Shown: positions 50,171 to 58,555 of the stretch, piece by piece
How the letters are laid out: each line of letters begins with the position of its first letter
Numbering within the stretch: the first letter of the stretch is position 1
Source: Niastella sp.
Lineage (GTDB): Bacteria; Bacteroidota; Bacteroidia; Chitinophagales; Chitinophagaceae
NCBI GenBank assembly: GCA_016710595.1
Contig: JADJVM010000008.1
Coordinates: 806,001-870,000 of the forward strand
Length of the DNA: 64,000 bases
Direction: 5' to 3'
Made by a program: the position numbers and the translations under genes
The notes under the pieces: generated by a model
Database searches by the model: none
What the model saw: the letters and a program-made list of their open reading frames with translations, nothing else
What the model was told of the DNA's origin: nothing

Positions 50171-51424
50171 ATGGCATTAAGCAATCATACTATTATAGCA
50201 GGAGGAGGTATTATAGGCCTTTGTTGCGCTTATTACCTGCATAAAGATAAGCATGAGGTTACCGTAATAGACAGGACTGGGATCACTGATAATTGTTCAT
50301 TTGGAAATATGGGCTATTTTTCACCCAGCCATTTTATGCCCCTTGCACAGCCGGGAATTATTACTGAAGGGTTATTGCACCTGTTTAACAGTAAGAGCCC
50401 ATTTTATATTAAGCCCCGGTTAAATAAAGAACTTTTGCAATGGGCCTGGCAATTTAAGCGGAATGCCCGAGGCAAGACAGCATTGCAAAATGCAGTGTAT
50501 TTAAATAATATTTTACAGCTAAGCCGGGGTTTGATCAACGAAGTAAGAAAAGATATTGGTGATCATTTTAAAATGCAGGAAAAAGGCTGTTTTATGCTTT
50601 GCCGTACCAACAGCGGGTTACGTCATGAAGAGGAGCTTATGCCAATGGCCGAACAATTTGGCCTGCAAGTTGAAAAACTTTCAAGACATAAAGTTCAGGA
50701 AATGGAAGAGCATGTGGAAACAAATGTAATAGGCGCTATTTGGTTTAAAGATGATTGCCATATTCACCCGGGCATGTTCATGAACGCATTAAAAAAATAT
50801 TTGCAGGACATTGGAGTGCATTTTATTTTACATGAGGAAGTAACCGGTTTTGAGAAAAATGGAAATTCTGTAAGCGCCGTAATAACACAAAATCAAAAAT
50901 TAGTAGCCGACCATTTTGTAATAGCAGCCGGGAGTTGGCTCCCACAGGTTGCTTCATTGCTTCAAACACATATTTTATTACAACCCGGAAAAGGATATAG
51001 CCATACGTATGATGATGTAGAAAAAAATATTTTATATCCTGCGATATTGGTAGAAGGCCGGTGCGCCATTACTCCCTGGCAACAAATGTTGCGTATTGGG
51101 GGTACCATGGAATTCAGTGGCCTGAATCATGAGATTTTAATGCGCCGCATGCAAGGTATTTATCAAAATATAAAAATGTATTATCCAGGTTTACAAATTC
51201 AAATGCCGGAACAGGAAAATGTGTGGTGTGGATTAAGGCCGGTATCTCCAGATGGCCTTCCTTATATTGACAAGTTGCCCGGGTATGAAAATGTTATCAT
51301 GGCCGGCGGGCACGCCATGCTGGGTGTATCGCAGTGTACTGGAACCGGGCTATTGGTTTCTCAAATGTTGCAAAATAAACCAACCGAAATTGATATGCAC
51401 CCATTTCGGTTGAACCGGTTTTAA
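50171..51424 (+). CDS. FAD-dependent D-amino-acid dehydrogenase-like oxidoreductase (DadA family)
   Basis: 417 residues. The FAD motif is IIAGGGIIGLCCAYYL at the N-terminus, followed by VIDRTGITDNCSFGNMGYFSPSHF, the DAO-family substrate region. The C-terminal GLRPVSPDGLPYIDKLPGYENVIMAGGHAMLGVSQCTGTG closes the FAD site. Such flavoproteins oxidise D-amino acids or hydroxyproline-like imino acids and pass electrons to the quinone pool. It lies 61 bp before the ATP-grasp-like gene, possibly in one transcript. The substrate is unknown. Confidence 0.87.
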   Translation: MALSNHTIIAGGGIIGLCCAYYLHKDKHEVTVIDRTGITDNCSFGNMGYFSPSHFMPLAQPGIITEGLLHLFNSKSPFYIKPRLNKELLQWAWQFKRNARGKTALQNAVYLNNILQLSRGLINEVRKDIGDHFKMQEKGCFMLCRTNSGLRHEEELMPMAEQFGLQVEKLSRHKVQEMEEHVETNVIGAIWFKDDCHIHPGMFMNALKKYLQDIGVHFILHEEVTGFEKNGNSVSAVITQNQKLVADHFVIAAGSWLPQVASLLQTHILLQPGKGYSHTYDDVEKNILYPAILVEGRCAITPWQQMLRIGGTMEFSGLNHEILMRRMQGIYQNIKMYYPGLQIQMPEQENVWCGLRPVSPDGLPYIDKLPGYENVIMAGGHAMLGVSQCTGTGLLVSQMLQNKPTEIDMHPFRLNRF

Positions 51425-51485
51425 TACTTATCTTAAAGCCGGAAAAAATATCAATACTTTTAGCAACCTGGATAAAATAATTATT

Positions 51486-52673
51486 ATGGATAAAAAATTA
51501 AGAGAAAAATTCAACAGCAGTTTTACAAAAGCAAAATATGATGCCTATATGCAGGAAGTAGAAGGCTTACATCCCGGTGCATTGGATTTTAGAAATGCAG
51601 AAACACCCATTTTTGTAACAAAAGAATTTAAACAAAAAATGCTGGATGCCTGCGAAGATATTATTGATGTAATTGTAGATCCAAAATTTAAAGACCTTAC
51701 CCAACGCAGTATTCCAAAAGAGTTGAATGTACCCAATGAAGATGCCCATACCCAATTTGTTGTTTTTGATTTTGGTGTTTGTGAAAATGAAAATGGCGAG
51801 TTGGAACCTCAATTAATAGAGATGCAGGGCTTCCCTACCCTCTTTGGATTTCAGGCAATGCATAGCCGGTTAACAGCCGCTTATGCAGATATACCCGCTA
51901 ATTATTCCGCATACCTTAATGGCTACAATGAAGAAAGCTATATCGCCTTACTTAAAGAAATAATTGTAGGCAGTTTAGATCCCAAAAATGTGATCTTACT
52001 GGAAATATTGCCCGAGCAACAAAAAACACGGATTGACTTTTATTGTACCCAACAATTACTGGGAATTGAAATTGTATGCCTCACTCAATTAAAAGCAGAT
52101 GGTGAAACCCTGTATTACGAAAGAAATGGAGAAAGAATCCAGGTAAAAAGGATATATAACCGTATCATTTTTGACGACCTTGAAAAACAAGAAAATCTGG
52201 GGCCGGTTATTGACCTCACAAAGCCATATAACGTAGAATGGGTACCACATCCAAACTGGTTCTACAGGATTAGTAAATTTACCCTGCCCTTTATTGATAA
52301 CCCCCATGTTCCCGAAACTTTTTTCTTAAATGAGCTTACACAGCCGGTAAACCTGGAAGATTATGTTTTGAAACCATTGTTTTCATTTGCTGGTATGGGC
52401 GTGGTGATTGATGTAAAACAATCGGATATAGATGCCATAAAAGATCCTGAAAACTGGATACTGCAACGCAAAGTATTTTATGCACCGGTAATAAAAACAC
52501 CTGATGAACCGGCCAAAGCCGAAATACGTTTATTTTATTTTTGGAAAAACGATTGGCCAAGGCCCGTTGCAGTGCATAACCTGTCCCGGCTAAGCAAGGG
52601 TAAAATGATAGGTACCCGGTATAATAAAGATAAAGAGTGGGTAGGCGGGGGCGTAGCATTCTTTGAACAATAA
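51486..52673 (+). CDS. Uncharacterised protein, possibly permuted ATP-grasp ligase
   Basis: 395 residues, no signal peptide. FVVFDFGVCENENGELEPQLIEMQGFPTLFGFQ near 95-127 resembles the acidic metal-binding strand of ATP-grasp enzymes. LKPLFSFAGMGVVID near 298-312 resembles the glycine loop over ATP, WILQRKVFYAP follows, and the ending GKMIGTRYNKDKEWVGGGVAFF recalls circularly permuted ATP-grasp / glutathionylspermidine-synthase-like proteins. The assignment is by motif resemblance only. It is followed at 41 bp by a CHAD-like gene and preceded by the DadA-like gene. A carboxylate-amine ligase role is an inference. Confidence 0.6.
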   Translation: MDKKLREKFNSSFTKAKYDAYMQEVEGLHPGALDFRNAETPIFVTKEFKQKMLDACEDIIDVIVDPKFKDLTQRSIPKELNVPNEDAHTQFVVFDFGVCENENGELEPQLIEMQGFPTLFGFQAMHSRLTAAYADIPANYSAYLNGYNEESYIALLKEIIVGSLDPKNVILLEILPEQQKTRIDFYCTQQLLGIEIVCLTQLKADGETLYYERNGERIQVKRIYNRIIFDDLEKQENLGPVIDLTKPYNVEWVPHPNWFYRISKFTLPFIDNPHVPETFFLNELTQPVNLEDYVLKPLFSFAGMGVVIDVKQSDIDAIKDPENWILQRKVFYAPVIKTPDEPAKAEIRLFYFWKNDWPRPVAVHNLSRLSKGKMIGTRYNKDKEWVGGGVAFFEQ

Positions 52674-52713
52674 CTAAATTTAAAAAACAGCAAACAAAGC
52701 CATCATTAGTATT

Positions 52714-53712
52714 ATGAAAAAAGGATTAGAGCGATTTGAAGAGTACCTCGATAAAGTGGAAAATTTATTATCCCAAGCACAAAAAGAAGATAACCCGGCA
52801 TGGTGGTTATACCAAAACAATGCCCGTACACCCTTGTTTATGCTGGAAGGCCTGTGTAAGCTTTACAAAAAAATACACAATGAAAAAGTACTTGAAAAAC
52901 TGGAAGCCCATTTTAAAAAATTAGAAGATGGCATTGGGAGCATTGATTATTATGATGGGTTTATAAAAGAATTTGAACCGATGCCCAAAGTGAGTTCTTC
53001 CTGCAAAGATTATATTTTGCAACAACGGGCAAATACAACCAAAGAACTGAATGAACTATTATTGAACGAAGGATGGATCGGTGAAACAGCCCTCAGGATA
53101 AATAAAACCAGGAAAAAATTAAGGGGTCTGCAATGGAAAAAACAAAAAAAAGAGGCCCATGCTATTGCTGAGATTTATAAATCAGAAATAAATGAAATTC
53201 TTAGTTTTTGGGCATCCTGCAACAAGCAATTCAGTAGTATGGAAGACCAGGTGCATGAAATACGGCGCAGGCTCAGGTGGTTAAGTATTTACCCGCAAGC
53301 ATTGCAGGGGCTCATACAATTAATAGGAAGTGCAGAAACTACAGAAGTACAAAAGCCCTACCTTACCCAAAATATTTTAGACTCCCCATATAATGTTATG
53401 CCCGAAGCAAGGAACCTTAAGTACGTATTGTTATTGGTAAAAAATAATTTTTACGCATTAAGTTGGATGATTAATGAGTTGGGCAAAGAAAAAGATAAAG
53501 GACTGGGCATTGATTTATTAGCCCTATCTATAGAAAATACAGAAAAGATACCATTTGAATATAGTATTTTAAAAGCTAGCGAACTCCTAATGAGCGATTC
53601 TTATGCGAAGGATAAAATATTAGCTTATTGCACTTCATTTTGCAAAACTTATTTTGATGCAGAACTTTTGCAGCAACTACCCGATGCGGTTTACCAGGTA
53701 AAAAAGAATTAA
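52714..53712 (+). CDS. Helical protein with CHAD-like features
   Basis: 332 residues, almost wholly helical and charged. QVHEIRRRLRWLSIYPQALQGLIQLIGS near 187-214 recalls the VH-x2-R-x3-RR-L signature of CHAD domains, which bind polyphosphate. The N-terminal NNARTPLFMLEGLCKLYKKIHNEKVLEKLEAHFKKLEDGIG-like half may be a degenerate first copy with His replaced. It lies 41 bp after the ATP-grasp-like gene and is likely in the same transcript. Similarity to CHAD is partial, so function remains open. Confidence 0.5.
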   Translation: MKKGLERFEEYLDKVENLLSQAQKEDNPAWWLYQNNARTPLFMLEGLCKLYKKIHNEKVLEKLEAHFKKLEDGIGSIDYYDGFIKEFEPMPKVSSSCKDYILQQRANTTKELNELLLNEGWIGETALRINKTRKKLRGLQWKKQKKEAHAIAEIYKSEINEILSFWASCNKQFSSMEDQVHEIRRRLRWLSIYPQALQGLIQLIGSAETTEVQKPYLTQNILDSPYNVMPEARNLKYVLLLVKNNFYALSWMINELGKEKDKGLGIDLLALSIENTEKIPFEYSILKASELLMSDSYAKDKILAYCTSFCKTYFDAELLQQLPDAVYQVKKN

Positions 53713-53821
53713 TCAGGATTTAATTCGAGTATTACTTATCAACCGTAAGCTGAAGATTATTTCCATATAAAAGAAAAATTATTTTATAAATTATCCGAAA
53801 AAGGAACCTTATAAAATTGAC

Positions 53822-53877
53822 TCAGCCTTTGCATACTAACATTCAACAAAAGGAGAATGGAACTACACAAAGGCTGA
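53822..53877. repeat. Inverted repeat, 10-bp arms with 36-base loop
   Basis: TCAGCCTTTG (53822-53831) and CAAAGGCTGA (53868-53877) are perfect reverse complements. The minus-strand loop contains CTCCTTTT, which could pair with Shine-Dalgarno-like sequences; that is speculation. Confidence 0.65.
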
Positions 53878-53900
53878 TAAATTGACTAGCAATCGTGCTG

Positions 53901-53908
53901 CAAATTTA
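53901..53908 (-). promoter_or_regulatory. Minus-strand -7 element reading into the inverted repeat
   Basis: TAAATTTG on the minus strand, with CTTG (53927-53930) 18 bases upstream as a possible -33 element. A transcript from here would run through the inverted repeat toward the end of the CHAD-like gene. Confidence 0.35.
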
Positions 53909-54028
53909 GGGACTTAACGTAATTAGCAAGTGAATTATTTCATAAAAAAATAATTATTTTCTTTCCCCATTTTATCCTATAAAATAAGAGTATATTAGCA
54001 ACCATTTTTTACTATAAAATTTAATGTT

Positions 54029-55396
54029 ATGCAGGCTTGGAAAGATTACCAGGAAAAGAATAAAGACCGCTTTTTAGAAGAATTGTTTGAGCTGTTACGC
54101 ATACCGAGTGTAAGCGCAAAATCAGAACATAAAAAGGATATGCAACAATGTGCAGAGCTGGTAAAAAAAAGGCTATTGGAAGCCGGTGCAGATACAGTAG
54201 AAATTTATCCAACCGATGGGCATCCCATTGTATATGGAGAAAAAATAATAGATCCCCAAAAACCTACCGTATTGGTTTATGGGCATTATGATGTGCAACC
54301 GGCAGAGCCTTTAGAACTTTGGAAAACGCCTCCCTTTGAGCCTACCATAATTGATGGAAAAATATTTGCCCGGGGCAGTTGCGATGATAAGGGGCAATTC
54401 TATATGCATGTAAAAGCCTTAGAAACTTTAGTACAAACAAATAGTCTGAATAACAACATTAAATTTTGCATAGAAGGTGAAGAAGAAATTGGCTCACCAC
54501 ACCTGGGTAAATTTGTGGCAAATCATAAAGAATTACTTAAAGCAGATTGTGTTTTAATAAGTGATAGTGCTATGATTAGTTTAGACACTCCTAGCCTGGA
54601 TGTGGGTTTAAGAGGGTTGAGTTATATTGAAGTAGAAGTAACGGGACCTAACCGGGATTTACATAGCGGCGTGTATGGAGGTGCTGTAGCAAACCCGATT
54701 ACGATTTTAGCAAAAATGATTGCTTCGCTGCACGATGAAAATAATCATATTACAATTCCCGGATTTTATGATGATGTGCTGGAAAGTACAGCCGCAGAAA
54801 GAGAACTTATGGCAAAAGCGCCATTTGATGAAAAAGAATATAAAGATGATTTAGGCATAAAAGAATTGTGGGGAGAAAAAGGATATTCAACCAATGAACG
54901 AACCGGTGTTCGGCCTACGCTTGAGCTAAATGGTATTTGGGGTGGTTATACCGGTGAGGGTGCAAAAACCGTTTTACCTTCTAAAGCATTTGCAAAAATA
55001 TCAGCAAGGTTAGTACCCAATCAAAAATCAGATAAAATTGCCGACCTGCTGATTAAGCACATGGAAAAAATTGCCCCCGGAAATGTAACCGTAAAAGCTA
55101 CCCTGCACCATGGTGGTGAACCTTATCTTACTCCTTTGGACAGTATTGCATACAAAGCTGCATCAAAAGCTGTAGAAACTACATTGGGGAAAGTACCGAT
55201 TCCGGTTCGTGGGGGCGGCAGCATCCCCATTTGTGCGTTATTTGAAAAAGAATTAGGAATTAAGATCGTTTTTATGGGTTTTGGCTTAGATAGTGATAAT
55301 TTACATAGCCCCAATGAAAAATTCAATGTAGCTAATTTTTATAAGGGTATTGAAACGGTCCCCTATTTTCATAAGTATTTTACAGAAATGATGTAA
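54029..55396 (+). CDS. M20 family metallo-dipeptidase (PepV/CNDP-like)
   Basis: 455 residues. The zinc ligands are His and Asp in VYGHYDVQPAE near residues 88-98, Asp in RGSCDDKGQF, and Glu in IEGEEEIGSPH near 150-160, with His in the C-terminal LHSPNEKF. The lid/dimerisation domain (about 185-350) has DLHSGVYGGAVANP. Enzymes of this subgroup split dipeptides such as carnosine or short peptides in the cytoplasm. There is no signal peptide. It is separated from the tRNA by 86 bases. Confidence 0.92.
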   Translation: MQAWKDYQEKNKDRFLEELFELLRIPSVSAKSEHKKDMQQCAELVKKRLLEAGADTVEIYPTDGHPIVYGEKIIDPQKPTVLVYGHYDVQPAEPLELWKTPPFEPTIIDGKIFARGSCDDKGQFYMHVKALETLVQTNSLNNNIKFCIEGEEEIGSPHLGKFVANHKELLKADCVLISDSAMISLDTPSLDVGLRGLSYIEVEVTGPNRDLHSGVYGGAVANPITILAKMIASLHDENNHITIPGFYDDVLESTAAERELMAKAPFDEKEYKDDLGIKELWGEKGYSTNERTGVRPTLELNGIWGGYTGEGAKTVLPSKAFAKISARLVPNQKSDKIADLLIKHMEKIAPGNVTVKATLHHGGEPYLTPLDSIAYKAASKAVETTLGKVPIPVRGGGSIPICALFEKELGIKIVFMGFGLDSDNLHSPNEKFNVANFYKGIETVPYFHKYFTEMM

Positions 55397-55425
55397 AATG
55401 ATTTTAATGACTACTTAAAAACTAC

Positions 55426-55433
55426 TATTTTTG
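55426..55433 (+). promoter_or_regulatory. -7 promoter element of the tRNA-Met gene
   Basis: TATTTTTG fits TAnnTTTG, 49 bases before the tRNA. No clear -33 element. Confidence 0.45.
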
Positions 55434-55482
55434 CAGCCCAAAAAAGGATAGGAACTATTGTTAGATATTATCGCTCCTATAC

Positions 55483-55556
55483 GCCGGGGTAGCTCAGCTG
55501 GTTAGAGCATCGGATTCATAACCCGAAGGTCGGCAGTTCAAGTCTGCTCTCCGGTA
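55483..55556 (+). tRNA. tRNA-Met (anticodon CAT)
   Basis: A cloverleaf of 74 bases can be folded: acceptor GCCGGGG with CTCCGGT (two G-T pairs), D stem GCTC/GAGC, anticodon loop TTCATAA, T arm GGCAG-TTCAAGT-CTGCT, discriminator A. The CCA end is not encoded (CAT follows the A). The lowest anticodon-stem pair is A-C. An elongator methionine tRNA is most likely; a lysidine-modified isoleucine tRNA also has CAT and cannot be excluded by eye. Confidence 0.9.
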
Positions 55557-55560
55557 CATT

Positions 55561-55587
55561 AAAAAGGTTGTTTTACAACCTTTTTTT
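55561..55587 (+). terminator. Rho-independent terminator after tRNA-Met
   Basis: An 11-bp stem (55561-55571 with 55575-55585) with a TTT loop and a T tract. Confidence 0.88.
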
Positions 55588-55708
55588 ATACATTCATTTA
55601 TATAAATATTTAAATTTACCTGCAGGCCTGTATCTTTACTGCTGCTAACTTTCAAACTAAACCTGCTTAAAATATAATATTCAATATTTTAAGAATATTG
55701 ACACCTGA

Positions 55709-56260
55709 ATGAATAGTAACGGAAACATCTCAACATTCTCTCACGTCTTAATTGAACAAGCTGCGAATGGCGATCAACGGGCATTTAAGGAAATTTACGA
55801 TTCCTTATCGGGTAAAATGTACAGTTTGTGCCTTCGATATGCCAATGATACCGATACTGCCAATGACTATTTCCAGGAAGGATTTGTGAAATTATACAGG
55901 AATTTACAAAATTTCAGGCACGAAGGGTCGTTTGAAGGATGGGCACGCCGAATATTTGTAACAGTTTGCTTAGATGAATTAAGAAAGAAGAAAATTCCGT
56001 TTGCAGAGATCAATGATGATATCCATATCGTATCTAATGAAGTAAGTGTACATGCCAAATTAGATATGCAAGACCTTATCAAATTATTACAAAAAATACC
56101 TGACGGTTACCGCACCATAGTAAACCTTTATATAATTGAAGGTTACAGCCATAAGGAAATTGCAGAGATATTAAACATTACTGAAAATGGCAGCAAATCA
56201 AAATTGCATAAAGCGAGGCTATATCTTAAAAAAATATTAATGCCCGAAAAAAGTGAATAA
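55709..56260 (+). CDS. ECF-type RNA polymerase sigma factor
   Basis: 183 residues. Region 2 is AFKEIYDSLSGKMYSLCLRYANDTDTANDYFQEGFVKLYRNL, including the core-binding and -10 recognition helices, followed by GSFEGWARRIFVTVCLDELRKKK. Region 4 is LLQKIPDGYRTIVNLYIIEGYSHKEIAEILNITENGSKSKLHKAR, a helix-turn-helix for the -35 element. It has no long linker, as in group 4 sigma factors. The end overlaps the GTG start of the next gene by eight bases, which suggests that the next protein controls it. Confidence 0.95.
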   Translation: MNSNGNISTFSHVLIEQAANGDQRAFKEIYDSLSGKMYSLCLRYANDTDTANDYFQEGFVKLYRNLQNFRHEGSFEGWARRIFVTVCLDELRKKKIPFAEINDDIHIVSNEVSVHAKLDMQDLIKLLQKIPDGYRTIVNLYIIEGYSHKEIAEILNITENGSKSKLHKARLYLKKILMPEKSE

Positions 56261-57146
56261 TCCCGATACCATATTAATATCATTAAAGGATTTCAGTATT
56301 GAACCACCTGCTTCATTATATCCTGGTATTTTGCAAAAAATAGAACAGGAAGAAACAGCGCTTACAAAAAAAATAGTAGTTTTAAAAGATTGCTCTATTC
56401 TTCCCTCCCAAGCAGATAAAGTTTTCCAGGATATACTAATGAGTGTGGCCGGTGTGCATGACACAACAAACCTGCAAGAGCTGAAAGATTACCCCATACA
56501 ACCCCATAAAGAAATTGAAAGAAAAGTAATACAGAAAGTTATCTCAAAAGAAAAAGCGTCAATCATTTTTATTCTTAAAAGAGTAACGGCAGTGGCTGCA
56601 GGATTGGTTATTATTTTTGCTATTTGGAAATTACTGGAAACCAAAAATCCAACGGCAATCCCTCAAAGCTTTGCAAATACCAAATCAGTAAGCAATCCCG
56701 CTCCATCAATTTCTGATACTTTTATAAATATTACCCCAGCTATAAAAAACCCTATAGTATCTAATACAAAGCTTACAAAAGCCCCATTGAATAAACATAC
56801 TGTAAGCATTGTGCAAGTGAATGGTGAGAACATAAAAATTATTGATAACGATTTTATCAAGAGTTTTGCCAGCTTTACAAATAATATACCCTCATTTATT
56901 TATGCACCCGATAATGAAAAAGTAAGCCTTAGGGTAGATAAAACAACTTCAATTGAAATTTCATCAGGCATGCGCAGCATGATGCAGAAGATGTACCGTA
57001 CAAAACGCAATGGTGAGCCCCGTAGTGTAGCAAAAAAAATGAAAAAGAGATTGTTAAAATGGCAGCAAATTGATACCCAATATTTTGATAATATACCCGG
57101 CAAAAATCCTATGGATCCTCTTGACCTCGGTAATATCATTTTCTAA
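56253..57146 (+). CDS. Membrane-anchored protein, candidate anti-sigma factor
   Basis: 297 residues, GTG start at 56253 inside the end of the sigma gene. The cytoplasmic N-terminal part (about 1-105) is helical and charged with repeated xxxxIxPxxxLYPGILQKIEQEE / YPIQPHKEIERKVIQKV segments; no H-x3-C-x2-C zinc site is present. One transmembrane helix follows (RVTAVAAGLVIIFAIWKLL, about 109-128), then a periplasmic part of about 165 residues with low-complexity Pro/Thr/Asn stretches and a C-terminal basic/helical region. Topology and coupling fit an anti-sigma factor; no family is recognised. Confidence 0.65.
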   Translation: MNNPDTILISLKDFSIEPPASLYPGILQKIEQEETALTKKIVVLKDCSILPSQADKVFQDILMSVAGVHDTTNLQELKDYPIQPHKEIERKVIQKVISKEKASIIFILKRVTAVAAGLVIIFAIWKLLETKNPTAIPQSFANTKSVSNPAPSISDTFINITPAIKNPIVSNTKLTKAPLNKHTVSIVQVNGENIKIIDNDFIKSFASFTNNIPSFIYAPDNEKVSLRVDKTTSIEISSGMRSMMQKMYRTKRNGEPRSVAKKMKKRLLKWQQIDTQYFDNIPGKNPMDPLDLGNIIF

Positions 57147-57180
57147 TGGGCCTTTCAAAAATTTCTATACATTAGTAATC

Positions 57181-57975
57181 ATGAAAATTGCGAAATATTT
57201 TATTCCCATTCTGGTTTTAATACTGGCACAGTTGCAAACACATGCACAAGCTGATTCTATATCAGCAGCGGCAAATAAACTAATAAATGATTCACTGAAT
57301 ATAAATGACCACCCGCTCACTGATAGTTTTGCCAAAAGGCCATTTAGTATTACGTATGCACTTACCATTTATGCAAAAAATAAACGAAGCATTGCTGAAA
57401 CATATAATGGTGGCGTTAAAACACTTTTTATAAAAGGCAATAAAGCAAAATTGATTTTTGCTTCGCTCATGCGTATTCAAAATGTTTATGTCAATACACT
57501 CAATGTACCCGGAAAAAAAGTAGCAGTAATTACTAAAGAATCAGGCCAGCATAAATATTACATGGCCCTGGATGCCAATAACTGGAAAGAATACAATAAA
57601 AAATATGATAGTGCGGTATGTAGCTTTACCAATGATAGTATGCAAGTACTAAATTATTGGTGCAAAAAGGCATTGCTGGTGCTCCCCGATAAAAATGAAT
57701 TGATCATTTATTATTATCCGGCCGAAATCAATAAGACTGAACAAGCGGCTGAACCTATGTTTAATTGTATTCCCGGCATTGTAATGCAGTATGAATTTCA
57801 CAAAAGCAATAAACAAAAAATTGTATATAGCGCTACTGATATTTCCTTTTTACCGATTAATGATAAGATATTTCAATTCAATCCGCAACATTATATCCAA
57901 AAGAAATATATACCTGGTAAATCAGATAAGATAAGTAAAAAGAACCTGCCTGTATTAGAAGATGATGAACTTTAA
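57181..57975 (+). CDS. Secreted protein of the ECF sigma operon, 264 residues
   Basis: From the ATG at 57181 the signal peptide is KIAKYFIPILVLILAQLQTHAQ; the longer upstream frame overlaps the previous gene and has no signal. The mature part is beta-rich with YALTIYAKNK, NGGVKTLFIKGNKAKLIFA, then YYMALDANNWKEYNKKYD, a CIPGIVMQYEFHK stretch and a final FLPINDKIFQFNP. This recalls GLPGI/DUF4412-type periplasmic proteins, but not clearly. It follows the candidate anti-sigma gene by 34 bases, so it may be a target or a stress sensor partner. It converges on the PduO-type gene with 4 bp overlap. Confidence 0.6.
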   Translation: MKIAKYFIPILVLILAQLQTHAQADSISAAANKLINDSLNINDHPLTDSFAKRPFSITYALTIYAKNKRSIAETYNGGVKTLFIKGNKAKLIFASLMRIQNVYVNTLNVPGKKVAVITKESGQHKYYMALDANNWKEYNKKYDSAVCSFTNDSMQVLNYWCKKALLVLPDKNELIIYYYPAEINKTEQAAEPMFNCIPGIVMQYEFHKSNKQKIVYSATDISFLPINDKIFQFNPQHYIQKKYIPGKSDKISKKNLPVLEDDEL

Positions 57976-58541
57976 GATTTTTTAGTACGGCCATGCCAGG
58001 CAATTTCTGCTACTCCTAATTTTAAAGCGGCAAAGCGGCTCAGTACAAATAAATAATCACTCAGGCGGTTTACATATTTTATAATGAGTGGTTCTATAAA
58101 AAGTTCTTCCTGTTGCATGTGTACACATATTCTTTCAGCCCGCCTGCATACACAACGGGCAATATGCATCGCTGATACCGTAGGATGGCCACCCGGTAAA
58201 ATAAACCAACGCATCGCCGGGAGTGATTCGTTCATTTTATCAATAGCATGTTCCAGTTCTTCCACATCCGATTCTTTAAGATCGGGTATATGCATGCCGG
58301 TATCTTTATCGGGATCGCAGGCCAATGATGAGCCTATAACAAAAAGATTATTTTGTATGGTTCGTAATAATTCATGGCTTTCGGCGTCATCAAATAAATC
58401 TGAAACCATACCGATATGAGAATTCAATTCATCAATGGTACCATAACACTCAATCCGAATATGGTTTTTAGGAACTTTGGTGCCACCTATTAAACTTGTT
58501 TTACCCCCATCACCCGTTTTAGTATAAATTTTAAGTGCCAT
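57972..58541 (-). CDS. Cob(I)alamin adenosyltransferase, PduO type
   Basis: 189 residues. The ATP-binding N-terminus IYTKTGDGGKTSLIGG is followed by RIECYGTIDELNSHIG, then FILPGGHPTVSAMHIARCVCRRAERI near 117-142, with the conserved Arg pair and Glu. It transfers adenosine to cob(I)alamin to make adenosylcobalamin. No B12-dependent enzyme is in the window. It overlaps the secreted-protein gene by four bases at the convergent 3' ends, and lies 14 bp after the ABC ATPase gene on the same strand. Confidence 0.93.
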   Translation of the reverse strand: MALKIYTKTGDGGKTSLIGGTKVPKNHIRIECYGTIDELNSHIGMVSDLFDDAESHELLRTIQNNLFVIGSSLACDPDKDTGMHIPDLKESDVEELEHAIDKMNESLPAMRWFILPGGHPTVSAMHIARCVCRRAERICVHMQQEELFIEPLIIKYVNRLSDYLFVLSRFAALKLGVAEIAWHGRTKKS

Positions 58542-58555
58542 TTTTAAAATATTTT

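Larger units (their letters stand above)
53713..54028. other. 316-base spacer with a long inverted repeat
   Basis: AT-rich and without a normal gene. It contains a 10-bp inverted repeat with a 36-base loop, flanking copies of AATTGACT at 53815-53822 and 53880-53887, a minus-strand -7 element at 53901-53908, and a six-codon plus-strand frame (53857-53877) just after AGGAG. No terminator is seen. Confidence 0.5.

Noticed and set aside
57070..57180. Start of the secreted protein at 57070
   Set aside because: It overlaps the candidate anti-sigma gene and hides the signal peptide, which begins at 57181.
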